From Stigmatella aurantiaca DW4/3-1 (lineage in GTDB: Bacteria; Myxococcota; Myxococcia; Myxococcales; Myxococcaceae): a DNA stretch of 64,000 nt. This document shows positions 15,773-24,215 of this stretch, piece by piece (the stretch's first letter is position 1; every line of letters begins with the position of its first letter). The notes under the pieces were generated by a model that saw nothing but the letters and a program-made list of their open reading frames with translations, did no database searches and was not told the DNA's origin. The position numbers were made by a program, and so were the translations under genes. The stretch lies in contig NC_014623.1 in assembly GCF_000165485.1 (NCBI RefSeq), positions 1,383,501 through 1,447,500 on the forward strand. Reading direction: 5' to 3'.

Positions 15773-17149
15773 ATGGGGCATGTAGGGGAAATCAGCAGAG
15801 GCGGGCGCGGCGGGGGCGGTGACGCCACCCGCATCGGGCCCGCTCCCACTGCGGAGGGTCCCCGGGAGGGCCGGGGCCGGACGGGCGAGCGTCCGGCCCT
15901 GGGTTCCCACTCGGAGACGTCCCCGCGGGTGCGCCTGCCCGCAACCTTCGCCGATGCCCTCACGCAGGAAAAAGGAGGGCGGGGAACGGCCGTCATGGCC
16001 ACCCTGATCATGCCCCGGGTGGAGGTGCCTGCCGTCCCGGGAGGCAAAGTGGTACCCTCGGAATCTCCCCAGCAGGCCCCGCAGGGGCCCCCGGTCAGCC
16101 CCATGGATACGCCCATTGGTCGTGGCGGTGGCACCCGCATCGTCAAGATGCCCGAAGCCCCCGGGGGCAAGGACCGGACCGGGGCTGGCGAGGAGACCCT
16201 GCCCGGGCGTCCGGGCCGCCCCTCCAAGGGGGGAGGCACCACCGCGGGAGGCAGCCGCCAGACGCGGGATGGCTTCGGGGCCGTCCCCACGACAGGCAAC
16301 CGCCCCGCGCTGGGCCAGGGCGAGGCCCGGGGCCGGGTGCTCCCGGTGAAGGACCTGGTGCCCAAGGGGCTGGAGAAACTGTTGAGCCAGGAGGGCGTGG
16401 CCAAGCGGTTCGCCTCGGACCTGGCCCTGCTCCACCAGCAACTGCGGCCCTCGGAGATGCCCTCTTCGGAGCGGGCGCTGCGCGCCTGGGCCTTCTTCAC
16501 CGCCTACGCCGAGGCCGCCGCGGCCCATGAGCCCACCCAGGAGGGGCGAGAGACCTTCGACAAGGCCCTGAAAGACCAGGGCTTTGGCGAACTTCGGGAT
16601 GCCCGCACCGGCGAGGACGGGCTGCTGTCGGCCCAATGGGTACTGGAGGCCTCCAACCCCGAGGAAGCCCTGGCGCGGGCCGAGCAGATTCAACCCGAGC
16701 CTCCCCCGGAGGTGCGCCTCTCGGAGTCCGCGCAGCCGGAGACCCCGCCCAAGGCCCAGAAGAAGGAGGATGCGCCGCCCGCTCCCTCGCAGGAGAGCCG
16801 GGAGGACAACGCCTTCACCCAGGGACCCGAGCGCCCGGCGTTGGAGCGCACTCCGGGTCAGGCCGAGTTCGTCCGGGTGTCCCCCCCGGGCGTTTTCCCT
16901 CCGCCCCAGGTGATGGTGCCCGCCCGCACGGACGCCGAGCGCCTGGCGGACGAGGAGCCGCCCCTGGACCGCTGGAAGGGCCGCGCCAAGCGGCTGGGCC
17001 GGAACATGCTGTGGAATGTCCTTCACCGCTTCCGGGCGGGGCCCGAGGACAGCGCCATCGAAAAGGAGAAGTGGGATCAAATCGCCTTTGGCGCGGTGCT
17101 GGCCATCGTGGGGATGATGATCCTGATCATCCTGCTGGTGTGCTTGTAG
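15773..17149 (+). CDS. Pro/Gly-rich protein with C-terminal membrane anchor, unknown function
   Basis: The first in-frame ATG after the preceding gene is 15773, giving 458 residues; ATG 15995 is a good alternative because base composition becomes more coding-like there. Neither has an ideally spaced ribosome site. The N-terminal half is low-complexity and rich in Pro, Gly and Arg. A helical middle block (from ERALRAWAFFTAYAEAAAAHE, nucleotides about 16470-16690) could be a small folded domain. After another Pro/Glu-rich linker the protein ends in one hydrophobic helix (IAFGAVLAIVGMMILIILLV) at the extreme C-terminus, so it is tail-anchored with the bulk in the cytoplasm. I do not recognise a family. 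Confidence 0.65.
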   Translation: MGHVGEISRGGRGGGGDATRIGPAPTAEGPREGRGRTGERPALGSHSETSPRVRLPATFADALTQEKGGRGTAVMATLIMPRVEVPAVPGGKVVPSESPQQAPQGPPVSPMDTPIGRGGGTRIVKMPEAPGGKDRTGAGEETLPGRPGRPSKGGGTTAGGSRQTRDGFGAVPTTGNRPALGQGEARGRVLPVKDLVPKGLEKLLSQEGVAKRFASDLALLHQQLRPSEMPSSERALRAWAFFTAYAEAAAAHEPTQEGRETFDKALKDQGFGELRDARTGEDGLLSAQWVLEASNPEEALARAEQIQPEPPPEVRLSESAQPETPPKAQKKEDAPPAPSQESREDNAFTQGPERPALERTPGQAEFVRVSPPGVFPPPQVMVPARTDAERLADEEPPLDRWKGRAKRLGRNMLWNVLHRFRAGPEDSAIEKEKWDQIAFGAVLAIVGMMILIILLVCL

Positions 17150-17215
17150 GGCGGCCAGGAGGCAATCTTCCCGGCCGTTCACGGATTTGTTGGGAAAGTG
17201 TTCGCACGTGCTAGG

Positions 17216-17845
17216 GTGGCATCCCCCTTGGCCACCGACGACCTTACCCTCGTCAAGCGCGTTCGTGACGGCGACCAGCGCGCTTTCAAACTCCTCGTCG
17301 AGCGCTACCAGCGCAAGGTGTATGCCGTCGCGCTCGGCATGCTCAAGGACAAGGAGGAGGCGATGGACGTCTCGCAAGAGGCGTTCGTCAAGGTTTACAA
17401 GTACTTGGACCACTTCAAGGGGGACTCGTCCTTCTACACGTGGCTCTACCGCATCACCGTCAACATCTGCATCGATCTCATCCGCAAGCGCACCGGTGCG
17501 GGGGGCGAGGCGGTGGAGTTCGACGAGACCCAGGTGATGGACGTGTCCCAGGCCAACATTGGTGCGCTGGGCAGCCGCCTGGGCACCAATCCCCAGAAGA
17601 GCGCCCTGCGCCGGGAACTGGCCGAGAAGATCCAGGAGGCCCTGGCCACCGTGCCCGAGAAGCACCGGGCGATTCTCCTGCTGCGGGAAATCGAGGGCAT
17701 GTCCTACGAGGAGCTCTCGCGCACGCTGGACATCCCCAAGGGCACCGTGATGAGCCGGCTTTTCCACGCGCGCACCAAGGTCCAGAAAATCTTGAGTGAA
17801 TACCTGGAGTTGGATGAGGCAAAGAGCGGCGTGGGGAGTGAGTGA
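17216..17845 (+). CDS. rpoE1: ECF-type RNA polymerase sigma factor, RpoE1-like
   Basis: A 209-residue sigma-70 family protein with only regions 2 and 4. Region 2 shows DGDQRAFKLLVERYQRKVY, the EEAMDVSQEAFVKVYKYL block and the YTWLYRITVNICID helix. Region 4 shows LPEKHR-type and EGMSYEELSRTLDIPKGTV, with the SRLFHART recognition end. It closely resembles the RpoE1 sigma factor described in Myxococcus xanthus, which affects motility and development. GTG 17216 (reading MASPLATDD) is the preferred start because the residues before it look unconserved; GTG 17198 is possible. The anti-sigma gene lies 90 bases downstream. Confidence 0.92.
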   Translation: MASPLATDDLTLVKRVRDGDQRAFKLLVERYQRKVYAVALGMLKDKEEAMDVSQEAFVKVYKYLDHFKGDSSFYTWLYRITVNICIDLIRKRTGAGGEAVEFDETQVMDVSQANIGALGSRLGTNPQKSALRRELAEKIQEALATVPEKHRAILLLREIEGMSYEELSRTLDIPKGTVMSRLFHARTKVQKILSEYLELDEAKSGVGSE

Positions 17846-17935
17846 GGAGGCGTGGAATATCGGGCTGGAATCCCCGTCACACCGGAGCATCGTCACTTTT
17901 CTGAGGGTGGCGTCACCAACTTTTGAGAGAGTCCA

Positions 17936-18580
17936 ATGGCCGGTAATCCTGCATGCGAGCGGTTCATCCCGTTCCTGTCTCCCTACATTGATGGAGAGTT
18001 GACGCCGGCGGAGCGCGTCAACGTGGAGCGCCACCTGTCGGCCTGCAAGGAGTGCGTGGGGCGCACGGCGGACCTGCGCGCCGAGTCCGGGCTGCTGCGG
18101 GTGGGCCTGGACATGGCGGTGGATGACGTGGACTTCAAGGACTTCACCCAGAAGGTGATGGCCCGGATTACCCCCGAGAAGCCGCCCCTGCTGGAGCGCC
18201 TCAAGCTGTCGCTCTCGGAGATGTTCCTCTACCAGCGCACGGCGATGGTCTCCTCGCTGGCCACCGCGGCCGTGTTGACGCTGGTGGCCGTGCCCCTGCT
18301 GATGCGCGGCCGGGCCCCGGAAGGGTACGGCGCCGAGCGGATGACCGTGCAGCGGGTGAGCACCTATGAGCCCTCCCGGGTGGCGCCGGTGGTGATGGAG
18401 ACGGACAACGGCGGCGCCATCATCTGGCTTGTGGACCAAGACACACCGGGAAACCTCTCCGGGCAGGACGAAGACACCGTCCCCGGCCAGGGACTGGAGC
18501 GGGACGCGCCGAGGCAGGAAGATGCTCCCCGGCCGAAGAACCCGGCGGCGCCGCCGGACACCCAGGGAGGTTCCTTGTGA
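17936..18580 (+). CDS. Membrane anti-sigma factor with zinc-finger (ZAS) domain
   Basis: A 214-residue protein. The N-terminal cytoplasmic domain carries the ZAS zinc motif HLSACKEC (His-x3-Cys-x2-Cys, residues about 32-39), which in this family binds and holds an ECF sigma factor. A single transmembrane helix follows at about residues 100-122 (AMVSSLATAAVLTLVAVPLL), then a Pro/Asp/Glu-rich periplasmic tail of about 90 residues that could be the sensing or protease-sensitive part. It sits directly behind the RpoE1-like sigma gene and overlaps the next gene by GTGA. Its target is therefore inferred to be that sigma factor. It has no recognisable RseB-binding domain. Confidence 0.88.
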   Translation: MAGNPACERFIPFLSPYIDGELTPAERVNVERHLSACKECVGRTADLRAESGLLRVGLDMAVDDVDFKDFTQKVMARITPEKPPLLERLKLSLSEMFLYQRTAMVSSLATAAVLTLVAVPLLMRGRAPEGYGAERMTVQRVSTYEPSRVAPVVMETDNGGAIIWLVDQDTPGNLSGQDEDTVPGQGLERDAPRQEDAPRPKNPAAPPDTQGGSL

Positions 18581-19029
18581 GGACGCACACGCAGGTGGGG
18601 CTGACGCTGCTCTCGCTGGGGATGGTGCTCCTTCCCCTGACGGAGGCCCAGGCCCAGGCCCAGCAGGTGAAGGTTCAGGTGGAGGTGGTGCTTGCCTCCA
18701 ACAAGGGTGACGCCGTGGAGCCCCCCGAGCTGGAGAAGATGAAGGAGCTCTTCCGCAAGCAGAACTTCAGCTTCACCTCCTTCAAGCGGCTGTCGATCGA
18801 CACCGTCGCCGTCGAGGCCCAGAAGGCCACGGAGATCCGCCTGCCCAACGGCGTCAACGCCTCGCTCAAGCTGCTGGCGCTCAAGGACGGCACCGCCACG
18901 GTCCACGTGGACATTCCCCGGCAGTCCGCCATGGACGTGGAGCTGGGACGGCAGGGCTCGGTCTACCAGAAGGCCGGCCGGCATGTGGGCGGTGAGCTCA
19001 TCCTCGTGCTCTCCCCGCCCACGCAATAG
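18577..19029 (+). CDS. Exported protein of the sigma/anti-sigma operon, unknown function
   Basis: A 150-residue protein that starts at GTG 18577 inside the stop codon of the anti-sigma gene (GTGA overlap), so it is translationally coupled. It has a signal peptide (TLLSLGMVLLPLTEAQAQA) and a mature part of about 125 residues with alternating hydrophobic strands, no cysteines and no motif known to me. Coupling to the anti-sigma gene suggests it works on the periplasmic side of the same circuit, for example as a sensor or modulator, but that is inference. Confidence 0.75.
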   Translation: MRTHTQVGLTLLSLGMVLLPLTEAQAQAQQVKVQVEVVLASNKGDAVEPPELEKMKELFRKQNFSFTSFKRLSIDTVAVEAQKATEIRLPNGVNASLKLLALKDGTATVHVDIPRQSAMDVELGRQGSVYQKAGRHVGGELILVLSPPTQ

Positions 19030-19039
19030 GAGGGAGCCC

Positions 19040-19819
19040 TCAGACGGCCAGGCTCTCTTCGGCCTGCTCGGGAAGCTCCGCCCCCTGAGGCTGCTTCGGC
19101 TGGAGCGCCAGGGGAAGCACCGCCTGCTGGATGGCCACGGTGGGGGCCAGGGGCTCCAGGGCGGTGGCCACTTCCTGACGCAGCCCTTGCATCATCGCGT
19201 CGAAGGCCGTGTAGGTCCGCTCCACCAGGGCCAGCCCCTGCACGCGCAGCTCCTCGGGCAATTCCATGGCGCGCAGCCGCCGCTCCATCTCCTCCTCGAA
19301 CACTTCGTGCTGGGCCTCGACCTGCACGTGAAAGTCCGAGAAGTAACGCAGCTTCTGGCTGCTGCCCTTGGCGGCGACCAGCGTGGCGGTCCGGCTGAAG
19401 AAGACGTGGCTCGTGGCCTCCATCGTCAGCACCAACGCGATGCGCAGCCGGTCATCCATGGGCCGGTACACCTCGGAGATGAGCGCGTACGTCGCGTCGC
19501 GCGTGGAGGTGTGTGCCCGGCCAAACAGGGAGCTGACCGTGAGCTGCTTGCCCGTCAGCTCCGCGATGTCCTCGAAGAACCACCGGTCGTGGCCAATTTC
19601 CTCCGAGCGGTGTTGCATCGTCAGCTGCTTGAGGGCCGGGTCGCTGATGAAGTGCGCGTTGAGACGCAGCACGTCTTGAAAGGTCATCACCCAGAAGGCC
19701 AGCTTGGGGGCGAAGGCCATGATCTGCTCGATGGGTCGATCGAGCTTCAGATCCTCGAAGAAAGGGTGTTCGGCGAACAGATGCTGCCGCGCTGCGATGT
19801 ATTCCAGGATGACCTTCAT
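19040..19819 (-). CDS. Heme-oxygenase-fold / iron-containing redox protein
   Basis: About 259 residues from ATG 19819, chosen because GGGAGGAAG lies just upstream; the frame stays open to 19855. The protein is all-helical. Residues that could bind a di-metal or heme site are spread along the helices: HLFAEHPFFEDL, QHRSEEIGHDRWFFED, EATSHVFF and QVEAQHEVFEEE. This E-x(n)-ExxH type pattern suggests the heme-oxygenase-like / TenA-like superfamily. Substrate and partner are unknown. It converges on the sigma-factor operon with 10 bases between the stops. Confidence 0.6.
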   Translation of the reverse strand: MKVILEYIAARQHLFAEHPFFEDLKLDRPIEQIMAFAPKLAFWVMTFQDVLRLNAHFISDPALKQLTMQHRSEEIGHDRWFFEDIAELTGKQLTVSSLFGRAHTSTRDATYALISEVYRPMDDRLRIALVLTMEATSHVFFSRTATLVAAKGSSQKLRYFSDFHVQVEAQHEVFEEEMERRLRAMELPEELRVQGLALVERTYTAFDAMMQGLRQEVATALEPLAPTVAIQQAVLPLALQPKQPQGAELPEQAEESLAV

Positions 19820-19900
19820 GGACTTCCTCCCGACCTGCCGTTCGTGGCGCCTCACCCGGGTGAGGATGACTGCTATGTAAGGGGGTTCGGGTAAGGGCTA

Positions 19901-20434
19901 CTACCAGGTGATGATATAGGTGCAGGAAGCGTCACCCCGTCGACGGCAGCTCTTGGGATCGTGCTCGATGCGCACCCAGAGCGCGTCCTTGGGACGGAAG
20001 CGGTCACAGACCGCTTCGATCAACCCCAGGTCCAAATCACAGGGGTACGGGTTGTCACAGACCATTCGGGCGCTCCGGCGGTCGATTTGCTCGTACCGGT
20101 AGTCGCCAATCTTGTCGGTCCCGCGATGATTGAGGTGGTACGCCACGTCGATCGACCGCAGGCCCTTCTCCAGGGAATCCACGTTCGCTGGGAAGCGGGC
20201 ATTGTCTGGAATTTTCCGCCCGATGGCCCGGACCGTGCTGGGGCCGATCTTTTCGAAGATGAGCTGGAAGGAGTTGAGCAGGCTGGACATCGGGTACCAC
20301 ACGTCCGCCTTCAGCGGGGAGATCCCATTCTCCTCCAGGATGCGAAGCGCCCGCGCCTGGACCACTTCCATGCCGCCAACGATGGCGAGGATGGATTGTC
20401 CAACCACCTGGGAGTTCGGGTAGGGATCATTCAT
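19901..20434 (-). CDS. V4R-like / heme-NO-binding-like sensory protein
   Basis: A 177-residue soluble protein from ATG 20434 (GTG 20437 is adjacent). The C-terminal pattern, a Cys followed by RRRGDAxC and a final beta strand (TYIITW), is the usual end of V4R domains, which bind small hydrophobic or metal ligands in signalling and tetrapyrrole or hydrocarbon pathways. The N-terminal half (VVGQSILAIVGGMEVVQAR, then LLNSFQLIFEKIGP) fits the helical half of the same fold. No output domain is attached. It may be a stand-alone sensor; the assignment is by pattern only. Confidence 0.5.
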   Translation of the reverse strand: MNDPYPNSQVVGQSILAIVGGMEVVQARALRILEENGISPLKADVWYPMSSLLNSFQLIFEKIGPSTVRAIGRKIPDNARFPANVDSLEKGLRSIDVAYHLNHRGTDKIGDYRYEQIDRRSARMVCDNPYPCDLDLGLIEAVCDRFRPKDALWVRIEHDPKSCRRRGDASCTYIITW

Positions 20435-20855
20435 CACGGACTTGGCCTTGAGGGGGGGCGCGTTCGATTCCAGGGGTCAAGCACCTCAAGGCTCGCCCCA
20501 CACTCCATTGGAACGGTTAAAGCCGTCAAATGCAAATTGCCCAGGATGTAAGACGTTCTACCCGGGGCCGGGTAGCGCACTGCGGCGACACATGTGTTGT
20601 AGCAAGTTGTAAAGCATCGAATGTTTCTGGGGCCCTCGGTCGCGGGTGATCCGGTCATTCATTCCGATCATCGCCCGCCTTCTGAAAAAATGTCAGTGCT
20701 TTTTCGGCAGGACCGAACCTGGGATTCCTCGCCAAGTCCAATAAAAACAAGGCCTTAGGCCATGGCACAGGGGTTGCTGAAGAGTCTCCACGCAAGGCGG
20801 CGGCGGGTGGGCCGAGCAGGGAACAAGCAACCAGCACCCCAACGGAGAAGCGACC
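20435..20855. other. Divergent intergenic region, 421 bp
   Basis: This gap lies between the minus-strand V4R-like gene and the plus-strand small basic protein. It is more AT-rich than its surroundings (20510-20625 and 20690-20760), as expected of promoters. I found no open frame with coding character. The only strong signal is the sigma54-type promoter at 20763-20778, listed separately. An A-rich stretch (AATAAAAACAAGG) lies at about 20741-20753, just upstream of it. Confidence 0.6.
20763..20778 (+). promoter_or_regulatory. Sigma54-type (-24/-12) promoter
   Basis: The sequence TGGCAC-AGGGG-TTGCT matches the RpoN consensus TGGCAC-N5-TTGCW at every defined base, and the GG and GC doublets are 10 bases apart, as required. 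It lies about 78 bases upstream of the ATG of the small basic protein, leaving a leader of roughly 65 bases. An enhancer-binding protein site was not identified. Confidence 0.65.
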
Positions 20856-21095
20856 ATGGCAAAGGCTCAGCGGCGTGATCAGGTCATTCAGCGGAAGTCG
20901 CGGCAGACGAAGGCGAAGGTGGTCCGGGCGGCCCAGAAGGTGGCCCGTCCCGTGCGCCGGGTGCAGGTGACGCTGGGAGACTTGATCGCGGCGGCTTTCG
21001 ATACCGTCGGGGACGAGGTGAAGAAGGTGGCCAAGGTGGTCTCCTCCCCGAACATGACGCTCGCCACGGGCAAGAACATCGTCGTCGTCGGCTGA
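20856..21095 (+). CDS. Small basic protein, unknown function
   Basis: A 79-residue protein starting at ATG 20856 behind a good ribosome site (GGAGAAG at about 20843). The N-terminal 35 residues are strongly basic (MAKAQRRDQVIQRKSRQTK), and the rest is amphipathic with a hydrophobic end (GKNIVVVG). The basic tail could bind nucleic acid or acidic partners, but no domain is recognisable. It stands alone behind the sigma54-type promoter and is 55 bases upstream of the phospholipase D gene, which may be read from the same transcript. Confidence 0.75.
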   Translation: MAKAQRRDQVIQRKSRQTKAKVVRAAQKVARPVRRVQVTLGDLIAAAFDTVGDEVKKVAKVVSSPNMTLATGKNIVVVG

Positions 21096-21150
21096 ATCTT
21101 GCGCCACGTGGGTTGGTGCCTCGGGGGCAGGCCATCGGGAGAGGTTCACC

Positions 21151-22743
21151 TTGAAACGCATCCTGGAACCCGGACGCAACTGCTGGACACAGGCCGAAGC
21201 GCATGACGCGGGAGTGCTCGTCGACGGACGGGACTACTACCAGGCATTTTACCGCGAAGCGCTCCGGGCCAAGAGCTACATCGCCATCGCCGGATGGCAG
21301 TTCGACAGCGATGTGTCGTTGCTGCGAGGCGAGGATGCCCGCCAGGCCTCGGGCGAGCTGAGGATGCTCCCGCTGCTGCGAGCGCTGTGTGAAAAAAATC
21401 CGGACCTCCACGTCTACATCTTGGCGTGGGACTTCAACGTGCTGCTCGCGATGGAACGCGAATGGATGCAGCACACGCTCTTCAATGGGCACAGCGAGCG
21501 GCTGTCCTTCCGCTTCGATGCCTCGGCGCCCCTCTATGCGGCCCACCACCAGAAGCTCGTCCTCATCGATGGGCGGGTGGCCTTCACCGGGGGCATGGAC
21601 ATCTGCGACTGCCGCTGGGATGACCGCAGCCACCCGGCGCGCTCCACGCTGCGCTGTGACAATGGCAGAGATCCCCACGGCCCCTACCACGACGTGCAGG
21701 CGGTGCTCACGGGCCCCGTGGTGGAGACGCTGGCGGAGCTGTTCGAGGCACGCTGGTTCAACTCCGGTGGCGGCACGCTGCGCCTGCCTCCGCCCGTGTC
21801 GCGCGACGACGTGGACCTGAAGCCCACGGTGCCGCTGTTGCCCGGACCGGTGGCCATCTGCCGCACCTTCGGCAAGACGCTGGTGCCCTTCCAGGAGCAG
21901 GTGCAGGAGATCCGCGAGCTCTACCTGGATGCCATCGACGCGGCCGAGCACTTCCTCTACTTCGAGAACCAGTACTTCTCCTCGCGCATTCTCTTCGATG
22001 CGCTGGTGCGCCGCATGCGCGCGAAGGACCGGAGCCGGCTGAACATCGTCTTCATCCTGCCGCGGATGCCCGAGGCGCTGCGCGAGCAGCTCGCCATGGG
22101 CGTGGCCCAGGTCCGCCTGTTGCGCCTGTTGAAGCGCGTGGCGGCGGAGACGGGCCACTCGGTGGGCGTCTACTGCTCGGTGTCGCGCGATGACGAGGGC
22201 AAGGACGTCTATACCTACGTCCACTCGAAGCTGCTCGTGGTGGATGACTGCTTCCTCACGCTCGGCTCGGCGAACACCACCAACCGCAGCCTCGGGGTGG
22301 ACTCGGAGCTGAACCTGGCCTGGGAGGCTCCAGAGGAGGACGGCCAGCCCTTGTGCCGGGCCATCCGCCGGCTTCGGGTGAGCTTGATGTCGGAGCTCAG
22401 TGGCCTGGGGCGCGTGGCGGACCTGCGCCGGCTGGCGCGCACGGACGGGCTCGTGGCCTTTCTCGACGCGGTGGCGGCCCGCGGCCAAGCGCGCCTGCGC
22501 CCGCACCCGCTGGAGACGGTGGTGGACCAGAACCCGTTCTTCAAGCCGCTGGTGCCCGAGGAGCTCGTCTTTGATCCGGAGGACACGCTGGTGGACGAGA
22601 GCCTCTTCGAGTCGCTGAAGCAGGAGCAGAGCCTGGTGGCCTCCGGGGTCCGTTTCCTCGCGCGGTGGTTCGGAAGCCTCCCGGAGCGGCCGCACCCCGC
22701 GAGCCTTCCGGCGGTGAACCTGCTTCCGCACGAGCCACAGTAA
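21151..22743 (+). CDS. Phospholipase D family protein with two HKD motifs
   Basis: A 530-residue enzyme of the PLD superfamily. Both catalytic motifs are present: HxKxxxxD at H133/K135/D140 (HHQKLVLIDG) and H358/K360/D365 (YVHSKLLVVDD), each followed by the family Gly/Ser-Asn segment (FTGGMD; LGSANTTNRS). The start is probably TTG 21151 with GGGAGAGG just upstream; no ATG or GTG fits as well. There is no signal peptide, so the protein is cytoplasmic or exported by another route. It may hydrolyse phospholipids or transfer phosphatidyl groups, as cardiolipin synthases do; the region before the first motif is longer than in ordinary nucleases. Confidence 0.9.
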   Translation: MKRILEPGRNCWTQAEAHDAGVLVDGRDYYQAFYREALRAKSYIAIAGWQFDSDVSLLRGEDARQASGELRMLPLLRALCEKNPDLHVYILAWDFNVLLAMEREWMQHTLFNGHSERLSFRFDASAPLYAAHHQKLVLIDGRVAFTGGMDICDCRWDDRSHPARSTLRCDNGRDPHGPYHDVQAVLTGPVVETLAELFEARWFNSGGGTLRLPPPVSRDDVDLKPTVPLLPGPVAICRTFGKTLVPFQEQVQEIRELYLDAIDAAEHFLYFENQYFSSRILFDALVRRMRAKDRSRLNIVFILPRMPEALREQLAMGVAQVRLLRLLKRVAAETGHSVGVYCSVSRDDEGKDVYTYVHSKLLVVDDCFLTLGSANTTNRSLGVDSELNLAWEAPEEDGQPLCRAIRRLRVSLMSELSGLGRVADLRRLARTDGLVAFLDAVAARGQARLRPHPLETVVDQNPFFKPLVPEELVFDPEDTLVDESLFESLKQEQSLVASGVRFLARWFGSLPERPHPASLPAVNLLPHEPQ

Positions 22744-22878
22744 GGCAGGCAGGCAGGCCCTGGTGCACCTCCCGGGACGTTGCCGGGCGGACGGTGGATG
22801 CGCCGCGCGGGAGGGGAGACGGTGCGGCGCGGGCGTTTTGTCCGCGCGCCGCTTCCGAGCGCAAAGGAGGCGGGTAGA

Positions 22879-24210
22879 GTGGCGCGGATGAATGCCGCGT
22901 CCTTCTTGCTCCTGCTCACCGTGCTTCAGCAGACCTCGTCCGTGGAAGAGCTTCCCGCGGAGACACCCGACGACTCCCGCATCGAGTTCCGCGCGTTGCT
23001 CGAGTTGGGGCCCCTGAGCTTCCCCTCGGGAACCCCTGGGGGCGGGCAGGATCTCTTCGCCGCCGCCACCCCGGTGCTGCGCGTCGAGTCGGGGGAGAGC
23101 TTCGCCCTCGAACTGGGCGCCACGCTGCGCTTCCGCCTCCTCGATGAGGCGCCCAAGCAGACGGCGGATGACTACGGTGGGCACCTGCGCCGCCAGGACT
23201 GGGACACGCCGAGTGATCTCGGCCAGCTTCTCCGCGAGCTGCGGGTGGGCCGGGAGGACGGGACGCTGTTCTTCCGGGCGGGGCCGCTCACCACCTTCAC
23301 GTTGGGCGAGGGCCACTTGGTGGACCGCTACATCAACCAGCTCTCCGCCGACTACCACCCCGCGGGGGCCGTGGCCACCGGCTACTTCGGCCCCTTCCGG
23401 GTCCAGCTGGCTGCCAGTGACGTGCTGGCCATGCGGCTGTTCGCCGGGGAGTTGCGCTTGGACATCGGTCGGCTCGCGAGCACGGACGCGGCGGTGTTCG
23501 ACCGCTACCACGTCACCGCCTCCGTCGCGCACGACTTTGGCCGCGTGGGCGAAGAGCGCACGGAGCCCCTCTCCGCCGCGCTCGTGGGCGGCAACGCCGC
23601 GCTCTACAAGGGCGAGAGCTTCCAGCTGTTCGCCATCGCTGGCGCGGGCACCCGCGTGGACGTGAGCCCCCTGGACTTCGGCGGCTTCGTGGGCCTGTCC
23701 GCGCGCGGAATGGGCGACGCGTTCGACATCAGCGGCCGTCTGGAGGGGCGCTCTCAGGGCGGCAGCTTCCGCTTCGGGCTCTTCGGGCCCTCCTATGAGC
23801 TGGCGCGCTTCTCCGCCACGGGGCTCTCCGAGGAGCCCCTCGCGGAGGAGCGCCTGGAGCGGGCCTTCTCCGGCTATGGCGAGCTGCGGCTCGGGCTGGG
23901 CGGCGCCGAGGATGCGCTGTACGTCTCCGCCAGCGCCGCCGCCGAGTACTTCGGCTTTGGCCGCATCGACACGGACCTGGCGCTGATGCTCCAGCTGCCC
24001 GGCGGAAGGACGCGCATCACCGCGCGGGCCATCGCCGTGGGCCTCAAGATCCACCCGCGGTACTCCCTGCTGGCCGAGCTGCGCCAGCGCCTGCTCTCCT
24101 CGCTCTACGTGTGGGGCTCCACCGGCACCGTCCACTTCCCTCAGCCCGATGGCACCTTGGTCCGCGGCTTCACCGCGGGGGCCGGGGTGGGGGTGGACTG
24201 GGCGCGCTGA
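22879..24210 (+). CDS. Exported outer-membrane beta-barrel-type protein, unknown function
   Basis: About 443 residues from GTG 22879, which has AAAGGAGG 8 bases upstream; ATG 22888 is the alternative. A short signal peptide (MNAASFLLLLTVLQQTSS) is followed by a long run of alternating polar/hydrophobic strands with many Gly and aromatic residues (FGPFRVQLAAS, GGFVGLSARGMGD), as in outer-membrane barrels. It ends in VGVDWAR instead of the usual terminal Phe, so barrel assignment is tentative. No family recognised. Confidence 0.65.
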   Translation: MARMNAASFLLLLTVLQQTSSVEELPAETPDDSRIEFRALLELGPLSFPSGTPGGGQDLFAAATPVLRVESGESFALELGATLRFRLLDEAPKQTADDYGGHLRRQDWDTPSDLGQLLRELRVGREDGTLFFRAGPLTTFTLGEGHLVDRYINQLSADYHPAGAVATGYFGPFRVQLAASDVLAMRLFAGELRLDIGRLASTDAAVFDRYHVTASVAHDFGRVGEERTEPLSAALVGGNAALYKGESFQLFAIAGAGTRVDVSPLDFGGFVGLSARGMGDAFDISGRLEGRSQGGSFRFGLFGPSYELARFSATGLSEEPLAEERLERAFSGYGELRLGLGGAEDALYVSASAAAEYFGFGRIDTDLALMLQLPGGRTRITARAIAVGLKIHPRYSLLAELRQRLLSSLYVWGSTGTVHFPQPDGTLVRGFTAGAGVGVDWAR

Positions 24211-24215
24211 GCCCG

